From Arthrobacter_E sp044748305 (lineage in GTDB: Bacteria > Actinomycetota > Actinomycetes > Actinomycetales > Micrococcaceae): 64,000 nucleotides of DNA. The DNA is taken from positions 115,051-179,050 of the forward strand of contig NZ_JBIVFT010000009.1 of assembly GCF_044748305.1 (NCBI RefSeq). The letters are read 5' to 3'. The translations under genes and the position numbers were made by a program. The notes below the pieces were generated by a model. It searched no databases and was not told the DNA's origin. It saw nothing but the letters and a program-made list of their open reading frames with translations. Numbering within the stretch: position 1 is the stretch's first letter; each line of letters begins with the position of its first letter. Of this stretch, positions 1 through 9,439 are shown piece after piece.

Positions 1-1278
1 GAGCACCCGATGGTCATGGGTGTCGGCAAGGATGTCGAGGGCGGGTTCGTGGTGGCCAACCTCGCCAAGATGCCTCACATGCTGGTCGCCGGTGCCACGG
101 GTGCCGGTAAATCGTCCTTCGTGAACTCGATGATCACCTCGATCCTCATGCGTTCCACTCCCGACGAAGTCCGCATGGTCATGGTGGACCCGAAGCGCGT
201 GGAGCTCACCGCCTATGAAGGCGTGCCCCACCTGATCACCCCGATCATCACGAACCCCAAGAAGGCTGCGGAGGCCCTCCAGTGGGTGGTCCGGGAGATG
301 GATGCCCGCTACGACGATCTGGCCAACTACGGGTACAAGCACATCGATGACTTCAACAAGGCCGTCCGTGCCGGCAAGGTGGTGCCTCCACCGGATTCCA
401 AGCGCGTCATCAAGCCGTACCCCTATCTGCTGGTGATCGTGGACGAGCTGGCCGACCTCATGATGGTCGCCCCCCGCGACGTCGAGGACTCGATCGTCCG
501 CATCACGCAGCTGGCCCGTGCGGCCGGCATCCACTTGGTGCTGGCCACCCAGCGGCCCTCCGTGGACGTGGTGACGGGTCTGATCAAGGCCAACGTGCCG
601 TCCCGTATGGCGTTCGCGACCTCCTCGGTGACCGATTCCCGCGTGGTCCTGGACCAGCCGGGGGCCGAAAAGCTCATCGGACAGGGTGACGCGCTCTTCC
701 TGCCCATGGGCGCTTCCAAGCCGATGCGTGTCCAAGGTGCCTGGGTCAGCGAGTCGGAGATCCACAAGGTCGTCGAACACGTCAAGGGCCAGCTGCAGGT
801 CAGCTACCGCGAGGATGTGGCGGTCGAGGCGCCGAAGAAGCAGATCGACGACGACATCGGGGACGATCTGGACCTGCTGCTGCAGGCCACTGAGCTGGTG
901 GTCACGACCCAGTTCGGGTCCACCTCGATGCTGCAGCGTAAGCTCCGCGTGGGTTTCGCCAAGGCAGGTCGCCTGATGGACCTCATGGAGTCGCGTGGCG
1001 TTGTCGGCCCGTCTGAGGGTTCCAAGGCACGTGACGTGCTGGTCAAGCCGGACGGGCTCGCCGCAGTGCTGGCCACCATCCGTGGAGACGAGGTCCCGGC
1101 GGTGCCGGACGACCAGTCCCAGGCTCTGGCGGACAATGCGAATGCAAACCATCAGATGGGCGACTACGGCGTGGACCTCGTCCAGCAGGATCTGGACTCC
1201 CGCGCGCAGGCGTCGGACTACGGCGATGATGACGACGACGAGGGTGGAGAGGACGCCTGGCAGCTCACCGGGCGGTAG
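1..1278 (+). CDS. ftsK: DNA translocase FtsK/SpoIIIE, C-terminal part (5' end outside window)
   Basis: This is the motor and C-terminal part of a FtsK/SpoIIIE translocase, which pumps chromosomal DNA through the closing septum. The reading frame is open from base 1, so the N-terminal membrane part lies upstream. The Walker A motif GATGAGKS is about 31-38 residues into the visible part, and the Walker B region is LLVIVDELADLMM. The LATQRPSVDVVTGLIKAN block is typical of the family. The winged-helix gamma domain, which reads KOPS/SRS-like sequences, is present near the end (FGSTSMLQRKLRVGFAKAGR). The protein ends in an acidic stretch (DYGDDDDDEGGED). Its stop codon is also the first half of the -10 element of pgsA. 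Confidence 0.97.
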   Translation, partial: EHPMVMGVGKDVEGGFVVANLAKMPHMLVAGATGAGKSSFVNSMITSILMRSTPDEVRMVMVDPKRVELTAYEGVPHLITPIITNPKKAAEALQWVVREMDARYDDLANYGYKHIDDFNKAVRAGKVVPPPDSKRVIKPYPYLLVIVDELADLMMVAPRDVEDSIVRITQLARAAGIHLVLATQRPSVDVVTGLIKANVPSRMAFATSSVTDSRVVLDQPGAEKLIGQGDALFLPMGASKPMRVQGAWVSESEIHKVVEHVKGQLQVSYREDVAVEAPKKQIDDDIGDDLDLLLQATELVVTTQFGSTSMLQRKLRVGFAKAGRLMDLMESRGVVGPSEGSKARDVLVKPDGLAAVLATIRGDEVPAVPDDQSQALADNANANHQMGDYGVDLVQQDLDSRAQASDYGDDDDDEGGEDAWQLTGR

Positions 1279-1281
1279 CCT
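1276..1281 (+). promoter_or_regulatory. putative -10 of leaderless pgsA transcript
   Basis: TAGCCT lies 7 nt before the GTG start of pgsA, so transcription would begin at or next to the start codon. The hexamer overlaps the ftsK stop codon TAG. No clear -35 is visible. Confidence 0.4.
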
Positions 1282-1288
1282 TGGGAAG

Positions 1289-1870
1289 GTGAGCAGCCCC
1301 TCCTCCTCGCAGGTCTGGAACCTGCCCAACATCCTGACCATGCTGCGGATCGTCCTGGTCCCTTTCTTCGCCTGGTTCCTCCTGGCCGACGACGGGGCCC
1401 AGGGGCCGTGGCGCTGGGCGGCGCTGGCCGTGTTCGTGGTCGCCATGTACACGGACAAGCTGGACGGTGACATCGCGCGGGCCCGAGGCCTGATCACCGA
1501 CTTCGGCAAGATCGCGGACCCGATCGCCGACAAGCTCCTGACCGGTACGGCGTTCGTGATCCTCTCCGTGCTCGGACAGATCCCGTGGTGGGCGACGCTG
1601 ATCATCCTGATCCGTGAATGGGGAATCACCCTTTTGCGCCTGGTCGTGATCCGGTACGGAGTCATCCCGGCCTCGAGCGGTGGAAAGATCAAGACGGTCC
1701 TGCAGACCGTGGTGCTGTTCCTCTACCTGCTGCCGTTCACGGCGCAGTGGCAGTGGCTCGGAGTGGTCGCTTTCATCCTCCTGCTTGCGACGGTGGCGGT
1801 GACCCTGGTGACCGGCCTGCAGTACATCCTGCAATCGATCCGGCTGATCCGGGCGGGTTCCCGTGACTGA
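1289..1870 (+). CDS. pgsA: CDP-diacylglycerol--glycerol-3-phosphate 3-phosphatidyltransferase
   Basis: This is an integral membrane enzyme that makes phosphatidylglycerol phosphate from CDP-diacylglycerol and glycerol-3-phosphate. The CDP-alcohol phosphatidyltransferase signature DGxxARx8GxxxDxxxD is intact: DGDIARARG, then GKIADPIAD. Several hydrophobic helices follow. I chose the GTG at 1289, which gives 193 residues starting VSSPSSSQVWNLPN, because family similarity begins at WNLPNILTMLRI; the open frame upstream is a shadow of ftsK. The stop overlaps the cinA start by 8 bases, which suggests a pgsA-cinA operon. Mycobacteria have the same ftsK-pgsA-clgR neighbourhood. Confidence 0.95.
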   Translation: MSSPSSSQVWNLPNILTMLRIVLVPFFAWFLLADDGAQGPWRWAALAVFVVAMYTDKLDGDIARARGLITDFGKIADPIADKLLTGTAFVILSVLGQIPWWATLIILIREWGITLLRLVVIRYGVIPASSGGKIKTVLQTVVLFLYLLPFTAQWQWLGVVAFILLLATVAVTLVTGLQYILQSIRLIRAGSRD

Positions 1871-2378
1871 GCGGGGGAGTGCTGCAGGCCCTGCCGTGGA
1901 GCAGGCGGTTCGCGACGCCGTGGAGTCGGCACTCTCGCTCGGGGTGACGGTGGCGACGGCCGAATCGCTCACCGCAGGTCTGGTAGCGGCGCGGCTGGCC
2001 GATGTGCCCGGTGCTTCGGGGACGCTCCGTGGGGGCGTGGTCTCGTACCACAACGACGTCAAACGCGATCTCCTGGGCGTCTCGGCGGAACTTCTGGCGG
2101 AGCGGGGTTCGGTGGACGCGGACGTGGCGCGGGCCATGGCGGCGGGAGCGCGGGTCGCGTGCGGCGCGGACCTGGCGGTGAGCACCACGGGGGTGGCCGG
2201 CCCGGATGCACACGATGGCAAGCCCGTCGGCACGGTCTACATCGGTGTCGCGGACGCCTCAGGAAGTGTCGCTCATGCCCATCACTTCGTGGGCGGACGC
2301 CCGCAGATCCGTGAGGCGGCGGTGCGCGCCGCCGTCGTGCACTTACTGAGTGCTCTCCGTGAGTTGCCTGGGAAATGA
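1863..2378 (+). CDS. cinA: CinA family protein (C-terminal amidohydrolase domain only)
   Basis: This 171-residue protein corresponds to the stand-alone CinA C-terminal domain, the PncC-type nicotinamide-nucleotide amidohydrolase, which recycles nicotinamide mononucleotide in pyridine-nucleotide salvage. The family blocks ATAESLTAG, GGVVSYHNDVKRDLLGV and STTGVAGPDAHDGKPVGTV are present. The MoaB-like N-terminal domain of full-length CinA is absent, as is common in actinobacteria. The GTG start overlaps the end of pgsA. Residue assignment rests on family resemblance; the enzymatic activity is inferred. Confidence 0.9.
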   Translation: MTERGSAAGPAVEQAVRDAVESALSLGVTVATAESLTAGLVAARLADVPGASGTLRGGVVSYHNDVKRDLLGVSAELLAERGSVDADVARAMAAGARVACGADLAVSTTGVAGPDAHDGKPVGTVYIGVADASGSVAHAHHFVGGRPQIREAAVRAAVVHLLSALRELPGK

Positions 2379-2422
2379 GCCCAGGGGAACAAAAGCCGGT
2401 GGCCGGAAGTTACTTTAGTGTC

Positions 2423-2450
2423 GCCACCACACCGGTGGTGGCCATAGGAT
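2423..2450 (+). promoter_or_regulatory. putative clgR promoter with an inverted-repeat operator
   Basis: A perfect 8-bp inverted repeat, GCCACCAC-ACCG-GTGGTGGC, occupies 2423-2442. It is followed at once by a good -10 hexamer, TAGGAT, at 2445-2450. The repeat would cover the -35 and spacer and is therefore placed like an operator, perhaps for ClgR itself. It does not clearly match the published ClgR box as I remember it. Confidence 0.4.
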
Positions 2451-2492
2451 GAAAACAGACCCAAGGTCTGCATGAAGGAGCAAGCGATACAC

Positions 2493-2912
2493 ATGGTGAA
2501 GCAGCCCGTATCCGTGAACGGCGTGGTCCGCTGGAAGGATGTGGGCCTCCTCGATCCGGCACAGCACGAAGCGAAGGAGCGCAAGATGGTTGTCCTGCGT
2601 CACGAGATCGGTGATGTCCTCCGTGATGTCCGTCAGCGCCAGGGACGCACTTTGCGGGAAGTCTCGCACAGCGCCCGAGTGTCGCTTGGGTACCTGAGCG
2701 AGGTCGAACGCGGTCAGAAGGAAGCCTCCTCGGAGTTGCTCTCCTCGATCTGCTCCGCCTTGGATGTTCCCCTTTCCAGCATGCTCCGCGAGGTCAGTGA
2801 CCGGGTGGCTGTGGCTGAAGGCCTCGCCGTTCCGGATACCCTTCCTCAGGATTTCGCTCAGCGTTACGGACACGGTCTGGGCGACGAACTGGAACTCGTC
2901 GGAAGCCGCTGA
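2493..2912 (+). CDS. clgR: ClgR-type Cro/CI-family transcriptional regulator
   Basis: This is a 139-residue DNA-binding protein with one XRE helix-turn-helix (about residues 38-98, core LREVSHSARVSLGYLSEVERG). That block is highly characteristic of ClgR, the actinobacterial activator of clp protease genes. Its position after pgsA and cinA matches Rv2745c in Mycobacterium. The start is uncertain. The ATG at 2493 has an AAGGAG 12 nt upstream. An internal ATG at 2586 has AAGGAG at an ideal 6 nt and would give a protein starting just before the HTH. The C-terminus ends VGSR rather than the AA-type ClpP degron described in some homologues. Confidence 0.88.
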   Translation: MVKQPVSVNGVVRWKDVGLLDPAQHEAKERKMVVLRHEIGDVLRDVRQRQGRTLREVSHSARVSLGYLSEVERGQKEASSELLSSICSALDVPLSSMLREVSDRVAVAEGLAVPDTLPQDFAQRYGHGLGDELELVGSR

Positions 2913-2931
2913 GAACGGCCCCGGACATCGA

Positions 2932-2967
2932 GAGGCCCCGGTGGTGCATTCGCACCGCCGGGGCCTC
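2932..2967. terminator. terminator hairpin between convergent clgR and marR-type genes
   Basis: Two 16-nt arms (GAGGCCCCGGTGGTGC and its complement, with one G-T wobble) enclose the loop ATTC. It lies in the 73-bp gap between convergent genes and can serve both strands. Confidence 0.75.
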
Positions 2968-2985
2968 CGCCGTTTCCGGTGCGGC

Positions 2986-3510
2986 TCAGAGCCCGTCGCG
3001 CTCGTAAAGGCTGTTGAGTTTGCCGAGGTTGGCCGCCAGCGCTCCAAGCTCCGTGGTGTCCCATTCGCCCAGGCGCTGCCGGAAGATCTCCCGTCGCGCA
3101 TCCTGCACCCGGGCCATGGTGGCTTCGCCCTCCGGGGTCAGTTGCAGCAACTGTGCGCGGCCATCGAGCGGGTCGGCATCCTTGGAGACCAGGCCGAGGC
3201 CCATGAGGAAGGTGATCTGGCGGCTGACCGTCGGCTTCCCGACCCCGATGAGAGCGGCGAGCTCCGTCAGGCGGATCGGTCCTTGGCGGCGCAGGATCGA
3301 GAGCAGCCCGTAGGCCGACGGGTCCATGTCGGGGTGAACCTGCCGGGAGAGCCGCAAGGAGACGGCGCGGCCACGCCGCCACAGCAGGCTCATCTGATGC
3401 TCGACGGCGTGGATCGCCTCATCGAGGGAATCGCCGGCCGGGGTGTCCGCTCCGCTCTCGGGGGCGGGCGCTCCCTCGTCTCCGGGACCGGTGGGTGCGG
3501 CTGTGCTCAT
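2986..3510 (-). CDS. MarR family transcriptional regulator
   Basis: This 174-residue winged-helix regulator belongs to the MarR family, usually a small-molecule-responsive repressor. The wHTH spans about residues 65-140, with LTELAALIGVGKPTVSRQITFLMGLGLVSKDADPLDGR covering the recognition helix and wing. An acidic, Pro/Ala-rich N-terminus of about 30 residues precedes it. It is transcribed away from the DUF3046-recA side. No likely target gene is adjacent, so the regulon is unknown. Confidence 0.9.
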   Translation of the reverse strand: MSTAAPTGPGDEGAPAPESGADTPAGDSLDEAIHAVEHQMSLLWRRGRAVSLRLSRQVHPDMDPSAYGLLSILRRQGPIRLTELAALIGVGKPTVSRQITFLMGLGLVSKDADPLDGRAQLLQLTPEGEATMARVQDARREIFRQRLGEWDTTELGALAANLGKLNSLYERDGL

Positions 3511-3516
3511 GAGTCC

Positions 3517-3522
3517 ATTCTA
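3517..3522 (-). promoter_or_regulatory. putative -10 of leaderless marR-type transcript
   Basis: On the minus strand this reads TAGAAT, 6 nt before the ATG of the MarR-family gene. Confidence 0.5.
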
Positions 3523-3594
3523 CGGAGCGGCCCATCCGGTGGATTCCGGACCCACCGGACGGGGCGCGGTCCTCGGGCGTGAGAAGGTGGACGG

Positions 3595-3822
3595 GTGCGA
3601 CGATCCCAGTTCTGGCAGTTGATGGAAGACGAGTTCGGCACGGCCTATGCCCATCATCTGGCCGGCAGCCTCGCGCTGCGTGAGCTGGGCAGCCGGACGG
3701 CCCAGCAGGCCATTGCCGAAGGCCGTGACCTCCGGTCCGTATGGATCGCCATCTGTGACGCCCAGGACATTCCTCAGGAACGCCGGCTGGGCAAGGATCC
3801 CAAGGCCGCCAAACGCGACTGA
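3595..3822 (+). CDS. DUF3046 family protein
   Basis: This small protein (75 residues, GTG start) has the DUF3046 pattern: RRSQFWQLMEDEFG at the N-terminus, LGSRTAQQAIAEG in the middle and VWIAICDAQDIPQERRLGKD near the end. The family is found directly upstream of recA in many actinobacteria. Its function is not known. It lies 238 bp before recA and is separated from it by the SOS-controlled promoter, so it need not share regulation with recA. Confidence 0.88.
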   Translation: MRRSQFWQLMEDEFGTAYAHHLAGSLALRELGSRTAQQAIAEGRDLRSVWIAICDAQDIPQERRLGKDPKAAKRD

Positions 3823-3857
3823 GCCGACACGAGGGCGGCAACACGCCGTCCGGGTAT

Positions 3858-3873
3858 TCGAATAGTTGTTCGA
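3858..3873 (+). promoter_or_regulatory. SOS box (LexA site) upstream of recA
   Basis: TCGAAT-AGTT-GTTCGA matches the actinobacterial SOS consensus TCGAAC-N4-GTTCGA at all but one position. A possible -10, TACGCT, lies at 3881-3886, which places the box over the -35 region. The rest of the 238-bp gap holds the long recA leader, including AATTTTTTGTCAGTCC at 3936-3951, a motif also found in the lexA leader. Confidence 0.85.
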
Positions 3874-4060
3874 ATGGGGTTACGCTTTTCTCAGAGAAAA
3901 ACGCGGTCTGATTGTCCACATAGGGTGGCCTGGCGAATTTTTTGTCAGTCCTCGCTCCTATTCTCGACAGTGAAGTCCTCGGGTGACCGCCCGGGGCTGT
4001 TCAGGACTCAGGTCATCATCGTCGCGGCCCCGTGGCCGCGCATGAAGCAAGGGGTATGTC

Positions 4061-5102
<1,042 letters not shown>

Positions 5103-5116
<14 letters not shown>

Positions 5117-5882
5117 CGACCGGTCCGGACCTCAGGACGCGGTATCCAGGAGCCTCGGTATGCAGATACCGGGGCTCCGGCCCGCTTCCGGGCTGAATCG
5201 GCCGAGTGGTCCGGCCCGCGAGTCCCTGCCGTGGACCTCAGGGGAAGCGGAAGTTCGGCGGGATGACCGTGAACCCGCCCGGGCTCCCGATAGGGGCAGG
5301 GTGCGTGAGGAGACGGTGATCTCTGACGCGGCAGAGGTCGCCGTAGCAGAGGTTCCCGCAGCGGAAGAGGACCGGGACGCTGACCCTGTCTCGGTGGCCC
5401 GTACCATCGTGCTCCGGCAGTTGAGTGCGGGGCCGCGGACCCGGCATCAGCTGGCCCGGAAACTCAAGGACCGGGAAGTGTCCGAGGACGCAGCCAAGAT
5501 CGTTCTGGACCGCTTCGAAGAACTCAAGCTCATCGATGATGCTGAATTCGCCGCGCTGTGGGTACGGAGCCGGGCCGAGAACCGTCACCTCGGCTCAGCC
5601 ACGCTGCGCCGGGAGCTGCGAGACAAAGGCGTCGCGGAACCGCTGATCGAGCACGCTCTCGAACAACTGAGCGCGGACAGCGAACGTGACTCGGCCCGGT
5701 ATCTCGTGGCGCGCAAACTCGCCCGTGTGGATTGCGCTGCTCTCGACCGGAAAGAACGCGACAAGCACACCCGCCGGTTGGTGGCCATGCTCGTGCGCAA
5801 GGGGCACTCGCCGGGGCAGGCGTTCGGCGTCGTCGCTGAAGCACTCAATGGCGGAAGCGAAAGCTGGGAAGACGAGCGCTGA
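5103..5882 (+). CDS. recX: RecA regulatory protein RecX
   Basis: RecX binds RecA filaments and limits RecA activity. The RecX repeats start near residue 95 (VARTIVLRQLSAGPRTRHQLARKLKDREV) and include FEELKLIDDAEFAALWVRSRA and LRRELRDKGV. The first 95 residues are Pro/Ala/Glu-rich and probably disordered. The start is uncertain: a TTG at 5103 overlaps recA by 14 bases and fits translational coupling, while an ATG at 5160 is an alternative that would shorten the protein by 19 residues. The recA-recX overlap indicates co-transcription. Confidence 0.92.
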
Positions 5883-5921
5883 GGCTGCCCACCCCGCCCT
5901 GCGGGCGCCCAGCCGGGCCGG

Positions 5922-5927
5922 TACCCT
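5922..5927 (+). promoter_or_regulatory. putative -10 of leaderless miaB transcript
   Basis: TACCCT lies 6 nt before the GTG at 5934, which favours that start over the ATG at 5940. Confidence 0.45.
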
Positions 5928-5933
5928 TGAAAG

Positions 5934-7523
5934 GTGAGCATGACCATCCCTTCCCCGTCCTCAGCTGTTCCCGGTGCCCAGGATTCCGACACTTTGGATT
6001 CCGACGTCCAGGATCCCGGTGCCGCGCCGTCGTCGAGTCCGCGCACCTATCAGGTGAGGACCTTCGGCTGTCAGATGAACGTTCACGACTCTGAGAGGAT
6101 GTCGGGCCTTCTGGAGGACGCGGGAATGGTCCCCGTGACGGAGGGGCTGGCCGATGTGATCGTGTTCAACACCTGCGCCGTGCGCGAGAACGCGGACAAC
6201 AAGCTCTACGGCCACCTCGGCCAGCTTGCGCCCCTCAAGGAGAAGAATCCGGAGCTCCAGATCGCAGTGGGCGGGTGCCTCGCCCAGAAGGACCGCGAGA
6301 CGATCCTGCAGAAGGCGCCCTGGGTCGACGCGGTGTTCGGAACGCACAACGTCGGTTCTCTGCCGGCGCTGCTCGAAAGGGCCCGGCACAACTCCGCTGC
6401 GCAGCTGGAGATCCTCGAATCACTCGACGTCTTTCCATCGACGCTGCCGACGAAACGGGACTCGGTCTACTCCGGGTGGGTGTCCATCAGTGTCGGATGC
6501 AACAACACCTGTACTTTCTGCATCGTGCCCTCCCTCAGGGGCAAGGAACGCGACAGGCGACCGGGGGAGATCCTTGCGGAGATCCAGGCTTTGGTGGACG
6601 ACGGCGCCATCGAGGTCACCTTGCTCGGTCAGAACGTGAACTCCTATGGCGTCGAATTCGGTGACCGGCAGGCGTTCAGCAAGCTGCTGCGGGCCTGTGG
6701 CCAGATCGAGGGCCTGGAACGGGTGCGTTTCACCAGTCCGCATCCCGCAGCATTCACCGACGATGTCATCGACGCGATGGCCGAGACACCCAATGTGATG
6801 CCCCAGCTGCACATGCCGCTGCAATCCGGCTCCGACAAGGTGCTCAAGGACATGCGCCGTTCCTACCGTTCCACGCGCTTCCTCGGCATTCTGGACAAGG
6901 TCCGTGAACGCATCCCGAACGCTGCGATCTCGACAGACATCATCGTCGGCTTCCCCGGGGAGACCGAAGAGGACTTCCAAGCGACCCTCGACGTGGTGGA
7001 GCAGTCGCGGTTCGCCACCGCATTCACCTTCCAGTACTCCAAGCGTCCAGGGACCCCGGCGGCGGAGCTCCCGGAACAGCTTCCCAAGGCGGTGGTGCAG
7101 GAACGATACGAGCGTCTGGTCGCGTTGCAGGACCGGATCGCTGCCGAGGAGAACGCCAAGCAGGTGGGCCGGGAAGTGGAGGTCCTGGTGACCGCCCAGA
7201 GCGGCCGCAAGGCTGAACAGACGCACCGGCTCAGCGGCCGTTCCAAGGACCAGCGCTTGGTCCACTTCAGTGTTCCTGAGGGAGCCGAGACGCCGCGTCC
7301 GGGCGATCTCGTGACGGTCACGATCACTGAGGCTGCGGCTTTCCATCTGGTCGCCGACCCGGGGTCGCCGGAGGAGTACACCGTGCGCCGCTCACGGGCA
7401 GGAGATGCCTGGGACCGTTCGCAGGCGGAGTCCTGCGGTGTGCCCGGACCGGGCACCGCTGGGACCGTGCCAGGCAAGGGCGTGCTGCTCGGCATGCCCA
7501 AGCTGCCGGCCCCCGTTCGATGA
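5934..7523 (+). CDS. miaB: tRNA-2-methylthio-N6-dimethylallyladenosine synthase
   Basis: This radical-SAM methylthiotransferase modifies i6A37 to ms2i6A37 in tRNA. The auxiliary-cluster cysteines of the UPF0004 domain are C46 (TFGCQMN), C81 (FNTCAVRENAD) and C115 (VGGCLAQKD). The radical-SAM cysteines C189, C193 and C196 are in SVGCNNTCTFC. A TRAM domain follows near residues 395-465, and the last 55 residues form a tail without recognisable motif. At 529 residues it is somewhat long because of a Ser/Pro/Asp-rich N-terminus and that tail. It is followed by miaA, which makes its substrate. Confidence 0.97.
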   Translation: MSMTIPSPSSAVPGAQDSDTLDSDVQDPGAAPSSSPRTYQVRTFGCQMNVHDSERMSGLLEDAGMVPVTEGLADVIVFNTCAVRENADNKLYGHLGQLAPLKEKNPELQIAVGGCLAQKDRETILQKAPWVDAVFGTHNVGSLPALLERARHNSAAQLEILESLDVFPSTLPTKRDSVYSGWVSISVGCNNTCTFCIVPSLRGKERDRRPGEILAEIQALVDDGAIEVTLLGQNVNSYGVEFGDRQAFSKLLRACGQIEGLERVRFTSPHPAAFTDDVIDAMAETPNVMPQLHMPLQSGSDKVLKDMRRSYRSTRFLGILDKVRERIPNAAISTDIIVGFPGETEEDFQATLDVVEQSRFATAFTFQYSKRPGTPAAELPEQLPKAVVQERYERLVALQDRIAAEENAKQVGREVEVLVTAQSGRKAEQTHRLSGRSKDQRLVHFSVPEGAETPRPGDLVTVTITEAAAFHLVADPGSPEEYTVRRSRAGDAWDRSQAESCGVPGPGTAGTVPGKGVLLGMPKLPAPVR

Positions 7524-7553
7524 CCCTGGACACCACGCACGGCAGGGGCAGGG

Positions 7554-8495
7554 GTGCCTCCGAACCGGATGGCGGTTGCGATGCGTGAGGCTGCGCTGCT
7601 CCCGGTGCTCGCCGTCGTCGGAGCTACCGGGACCGGCAAGTCCGAACTGGGCCTGGGGCTCGCAGAGCGCTTGAACGGCGAGATCATCAATGCCGATGCG
7701 ATGCAGTTCTACCGTGGCATGGACATCGGGACCGCGAAACTGAGTGAGGCCGAAAGGCGGGGCGTCCCGCATCACCTGCTGGATGTCCTGGACGTCACGG
7801 AAGAAGCCAGCGTCGCGGACTTCCAGGCCGAGGCGCGCGAGCTCATCAGGCAGATCAGGGACAGAGGACGGGTCCCCATCCTGGTGGGTGGCTCCGGCCT
7901 TTACCTCCGTGCCGCGCTGGACGTGCTCGAGTTCCCGGGCACGGACGCCGCGGTCCGCCGACGTCTCGAATCCGAAGCCGCTGAGCGCGGCTTGGCACCG
8001 CTACGGGAACGGCTGCACGCTGTCGACCCGATCAGCGCAGAGCGGTTGCAGGATGAACGCCGGGTGATCCGTGCCCTGGAGGTGTGGGAGGTTACGGGTC
8101 GTTCTTTCGGTTCTTTCATGCCTCAGCGGCAGTACCTTGAGCCTGCGATCCAGATCGGTCTGGAAGCTGACCGGGAGCTCTTGAAGGAGCGATTGGCGTT
8201 GCGTGTGCACCGCATGGTGGATCACGGGCTGGCCGATGAGGTGCGTCGCCTGGACGCTCAGGGACTCAGAGACGGCAAGACCGCGGGACGCGCGATCGGC
8301 TATGCGCAGTTCCTTGCGGCCCAGGACGGCCTGATGAGCGAGGCGGAAGCGGTGGCGGACACCGTCGTCGCCACGCGCAAGTTCGCCCGGCGACAGCTCA
8401 CCTGGTTCCGGGCGGATCCGAGAATCCATTGGCTCGACTGGGCCGACCCGGAATTGCTGGAACACGCGTGCACGATACCCTTGGAGCATGACTGA
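7554..8495 (+). CDS. miaA: tRNA dimethylallyltransferase
   Basis: MiaA transfers the dimethylallyl group to A37 of tRNAs reading UNN codons; MiaB then acts on the product. The P-loop GATGTGKS is at residues 23-30. Other family blocks are DAMQFYRGMDIGTAKLS, HHLLDVLDV, LVGGSGLYLRA and GRAIGYAQF. The GTG at 7554 gives 313 residues; in-frame ATGs at 7569 and 7581 are equally possible. The 3' end overlaps dapF by 8 bases. Confidence 0.96.
   Translation: MPPNRMAVAMREAALLPVLAVVGATGTGKSELGLGLAERLNGEIINADAMQFYRGMDIGTAKLSEAERRGVPHHLLDVLDVTEEASVADFQAEARELIRQIRDRGRVPILVGGSGLYLRAALDVLEFPGTDAAVRRRLESEAAERGLAPLRERLHAVDPISAERLQDERRVIRALEVWEVTGRSFGSFMPQRQYLEPAIQIGLEADRELLKERLALRVHRMVDHGLADEVRRLDAQGLRDGKTAGRAIGYAQFLAAQDGLMSEAEAVADTVVATRKFARRQLTWFRADPRIHWLDWADPELLEHACTIPLEHD
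8476..8481 (+). promoter_or_regulatory. putative -10 of leaderless dapF transcript
   Basis: TACCCT lies inside the 3' end of miaA, 6 nt before the dapF ATG. dapF could thus have its own leaderless promoter within the operon. Confidence 0.4.
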
Positions 8496-9432
8496 AACCC
8501 TCGCCGCGCAGGCCTCCTCCCTTCTTCCCGGGCTCCGGGGACTGGACTTCGCCAAGGGCCACGGAACGGGCAATGACTTCGTGCTCGTGGCCGACCCCGA
8601 AGGTGAGCGGGATTTCAGTGCGGAGCAGGTGGCGGTGCTTTGCGATCGTCACCAGGGGATCGGCTCCGACGGCCTGATCCGGGCCGTACCGTCCCATCTT
8701 CTGGCCGAGGGCCGGGTCCTTCAGGAGCTTGAGCCCGAGGCCGAATGGTTCATGGACTACCGCAACAATGACGGCTCGATCGCGGAGATGTGCGGCAACG
8801 GGGTGCGGGTCTTCGTCCACTTCCTCCTGGAGTCGTCCCTCGTGGAACTGCCGGAGGGCGGGAGCCTGAAGATCGGCACCAGGGGCGGCGTGAAGGTCGT
8901 CACGCGCGTGCCTGGCGGCTACGCCGTCGACATGGGCCCGTGGGGGTTCATCCACCCGGCGGAGGCGGCCGAACGGGCCATGGATTCAATCGTCACCACC
9001 CGGGGCCTTGAAGGAGAACGCCCGGCTCTTTCCATCACGATGGGCAATCCGCACACCGTTCTCGCGCTGGCCGGTCTCGATGAACTCGAGGCCCTGCCGC
9101 TCACTGAGGTCCCCACGGTCCATCCGCTGCCGCCTAACGGCACCAATGTCGAGTTCGTGGTTCCTTCCGAGCCTCTCGTGCAGGACGGCGTCGGGCACAT
9201 CACCCTGCGCGTCCATGAGCGCGGCGTGGGGGAGACCCAGTCCTGCGGCACCGGAGCCTGCGCCGCTGCGGCGGCGATCCGCTACTGGGCCGGCACGAGC
9301 GCTCCCGCCCAGTGGCAGGTGGCCGTGCCCGGCGGCGTCGTCGGGGTGACCTTCCTTCCGGCCTCCGACGACGGCGAGCACGTCGTCCTCAGCGGCCCCG
9401 CCGTCCTGGTCGCGCGGGGCACTCTGGCGTAG
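8488..9432 (+). CDS. dapF: diaminopimelate epimerase
   Basis: DapF converts LL- to meso-diaminopimelate for lysine and peptidoglycan synthesis. The two catalytic cysteines are C102 (NNDGSIAEMCGNGVRVF) and C253 (GETQSCGTGACA). The protein has 314 residues, slightly longer than usual, with an extra N-terminal segment before the GHGTGNDFVLV block. Its position after miaB-miaA is the common actinobacterial order. Confidence 0.97.
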   Translation: MTETLAAQASSLLPGLRGLDFAKGHGTGNDFVLVADPEGERDFSAEQVAVLCDRHQGIGSDGLIRAVPSHLLAEGRVLQELEPEAEWFMDYRNNDGSIAEMCGNGVRVFVHFLLESSLVELPEGGSLKIGTRGGVKVVTRVPGGYAVDMGPWGFIHPAEAAERAMDSIVTTRGLEGERPALSITMGNPHTVLALAGLDELEALPLTEVPTVHPLPPNGTNVEFVVPSEPLVQDGVGHITLRVHERGVGETQSCGTGACAAAAAIRYWAGTSAPAQWQVAVPGGVVGVTFLPASDDGEHVVLSGPAVLVARGTLA

Positions 9433-9439
9433 CCGGCGC

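Noticed and set aside
7520..7588. 22-codon ORF starting in the miaB stop region
   Set aside because: It overlaps the start of miaA in another frame and has no ribosome-binding site or conserved feature.
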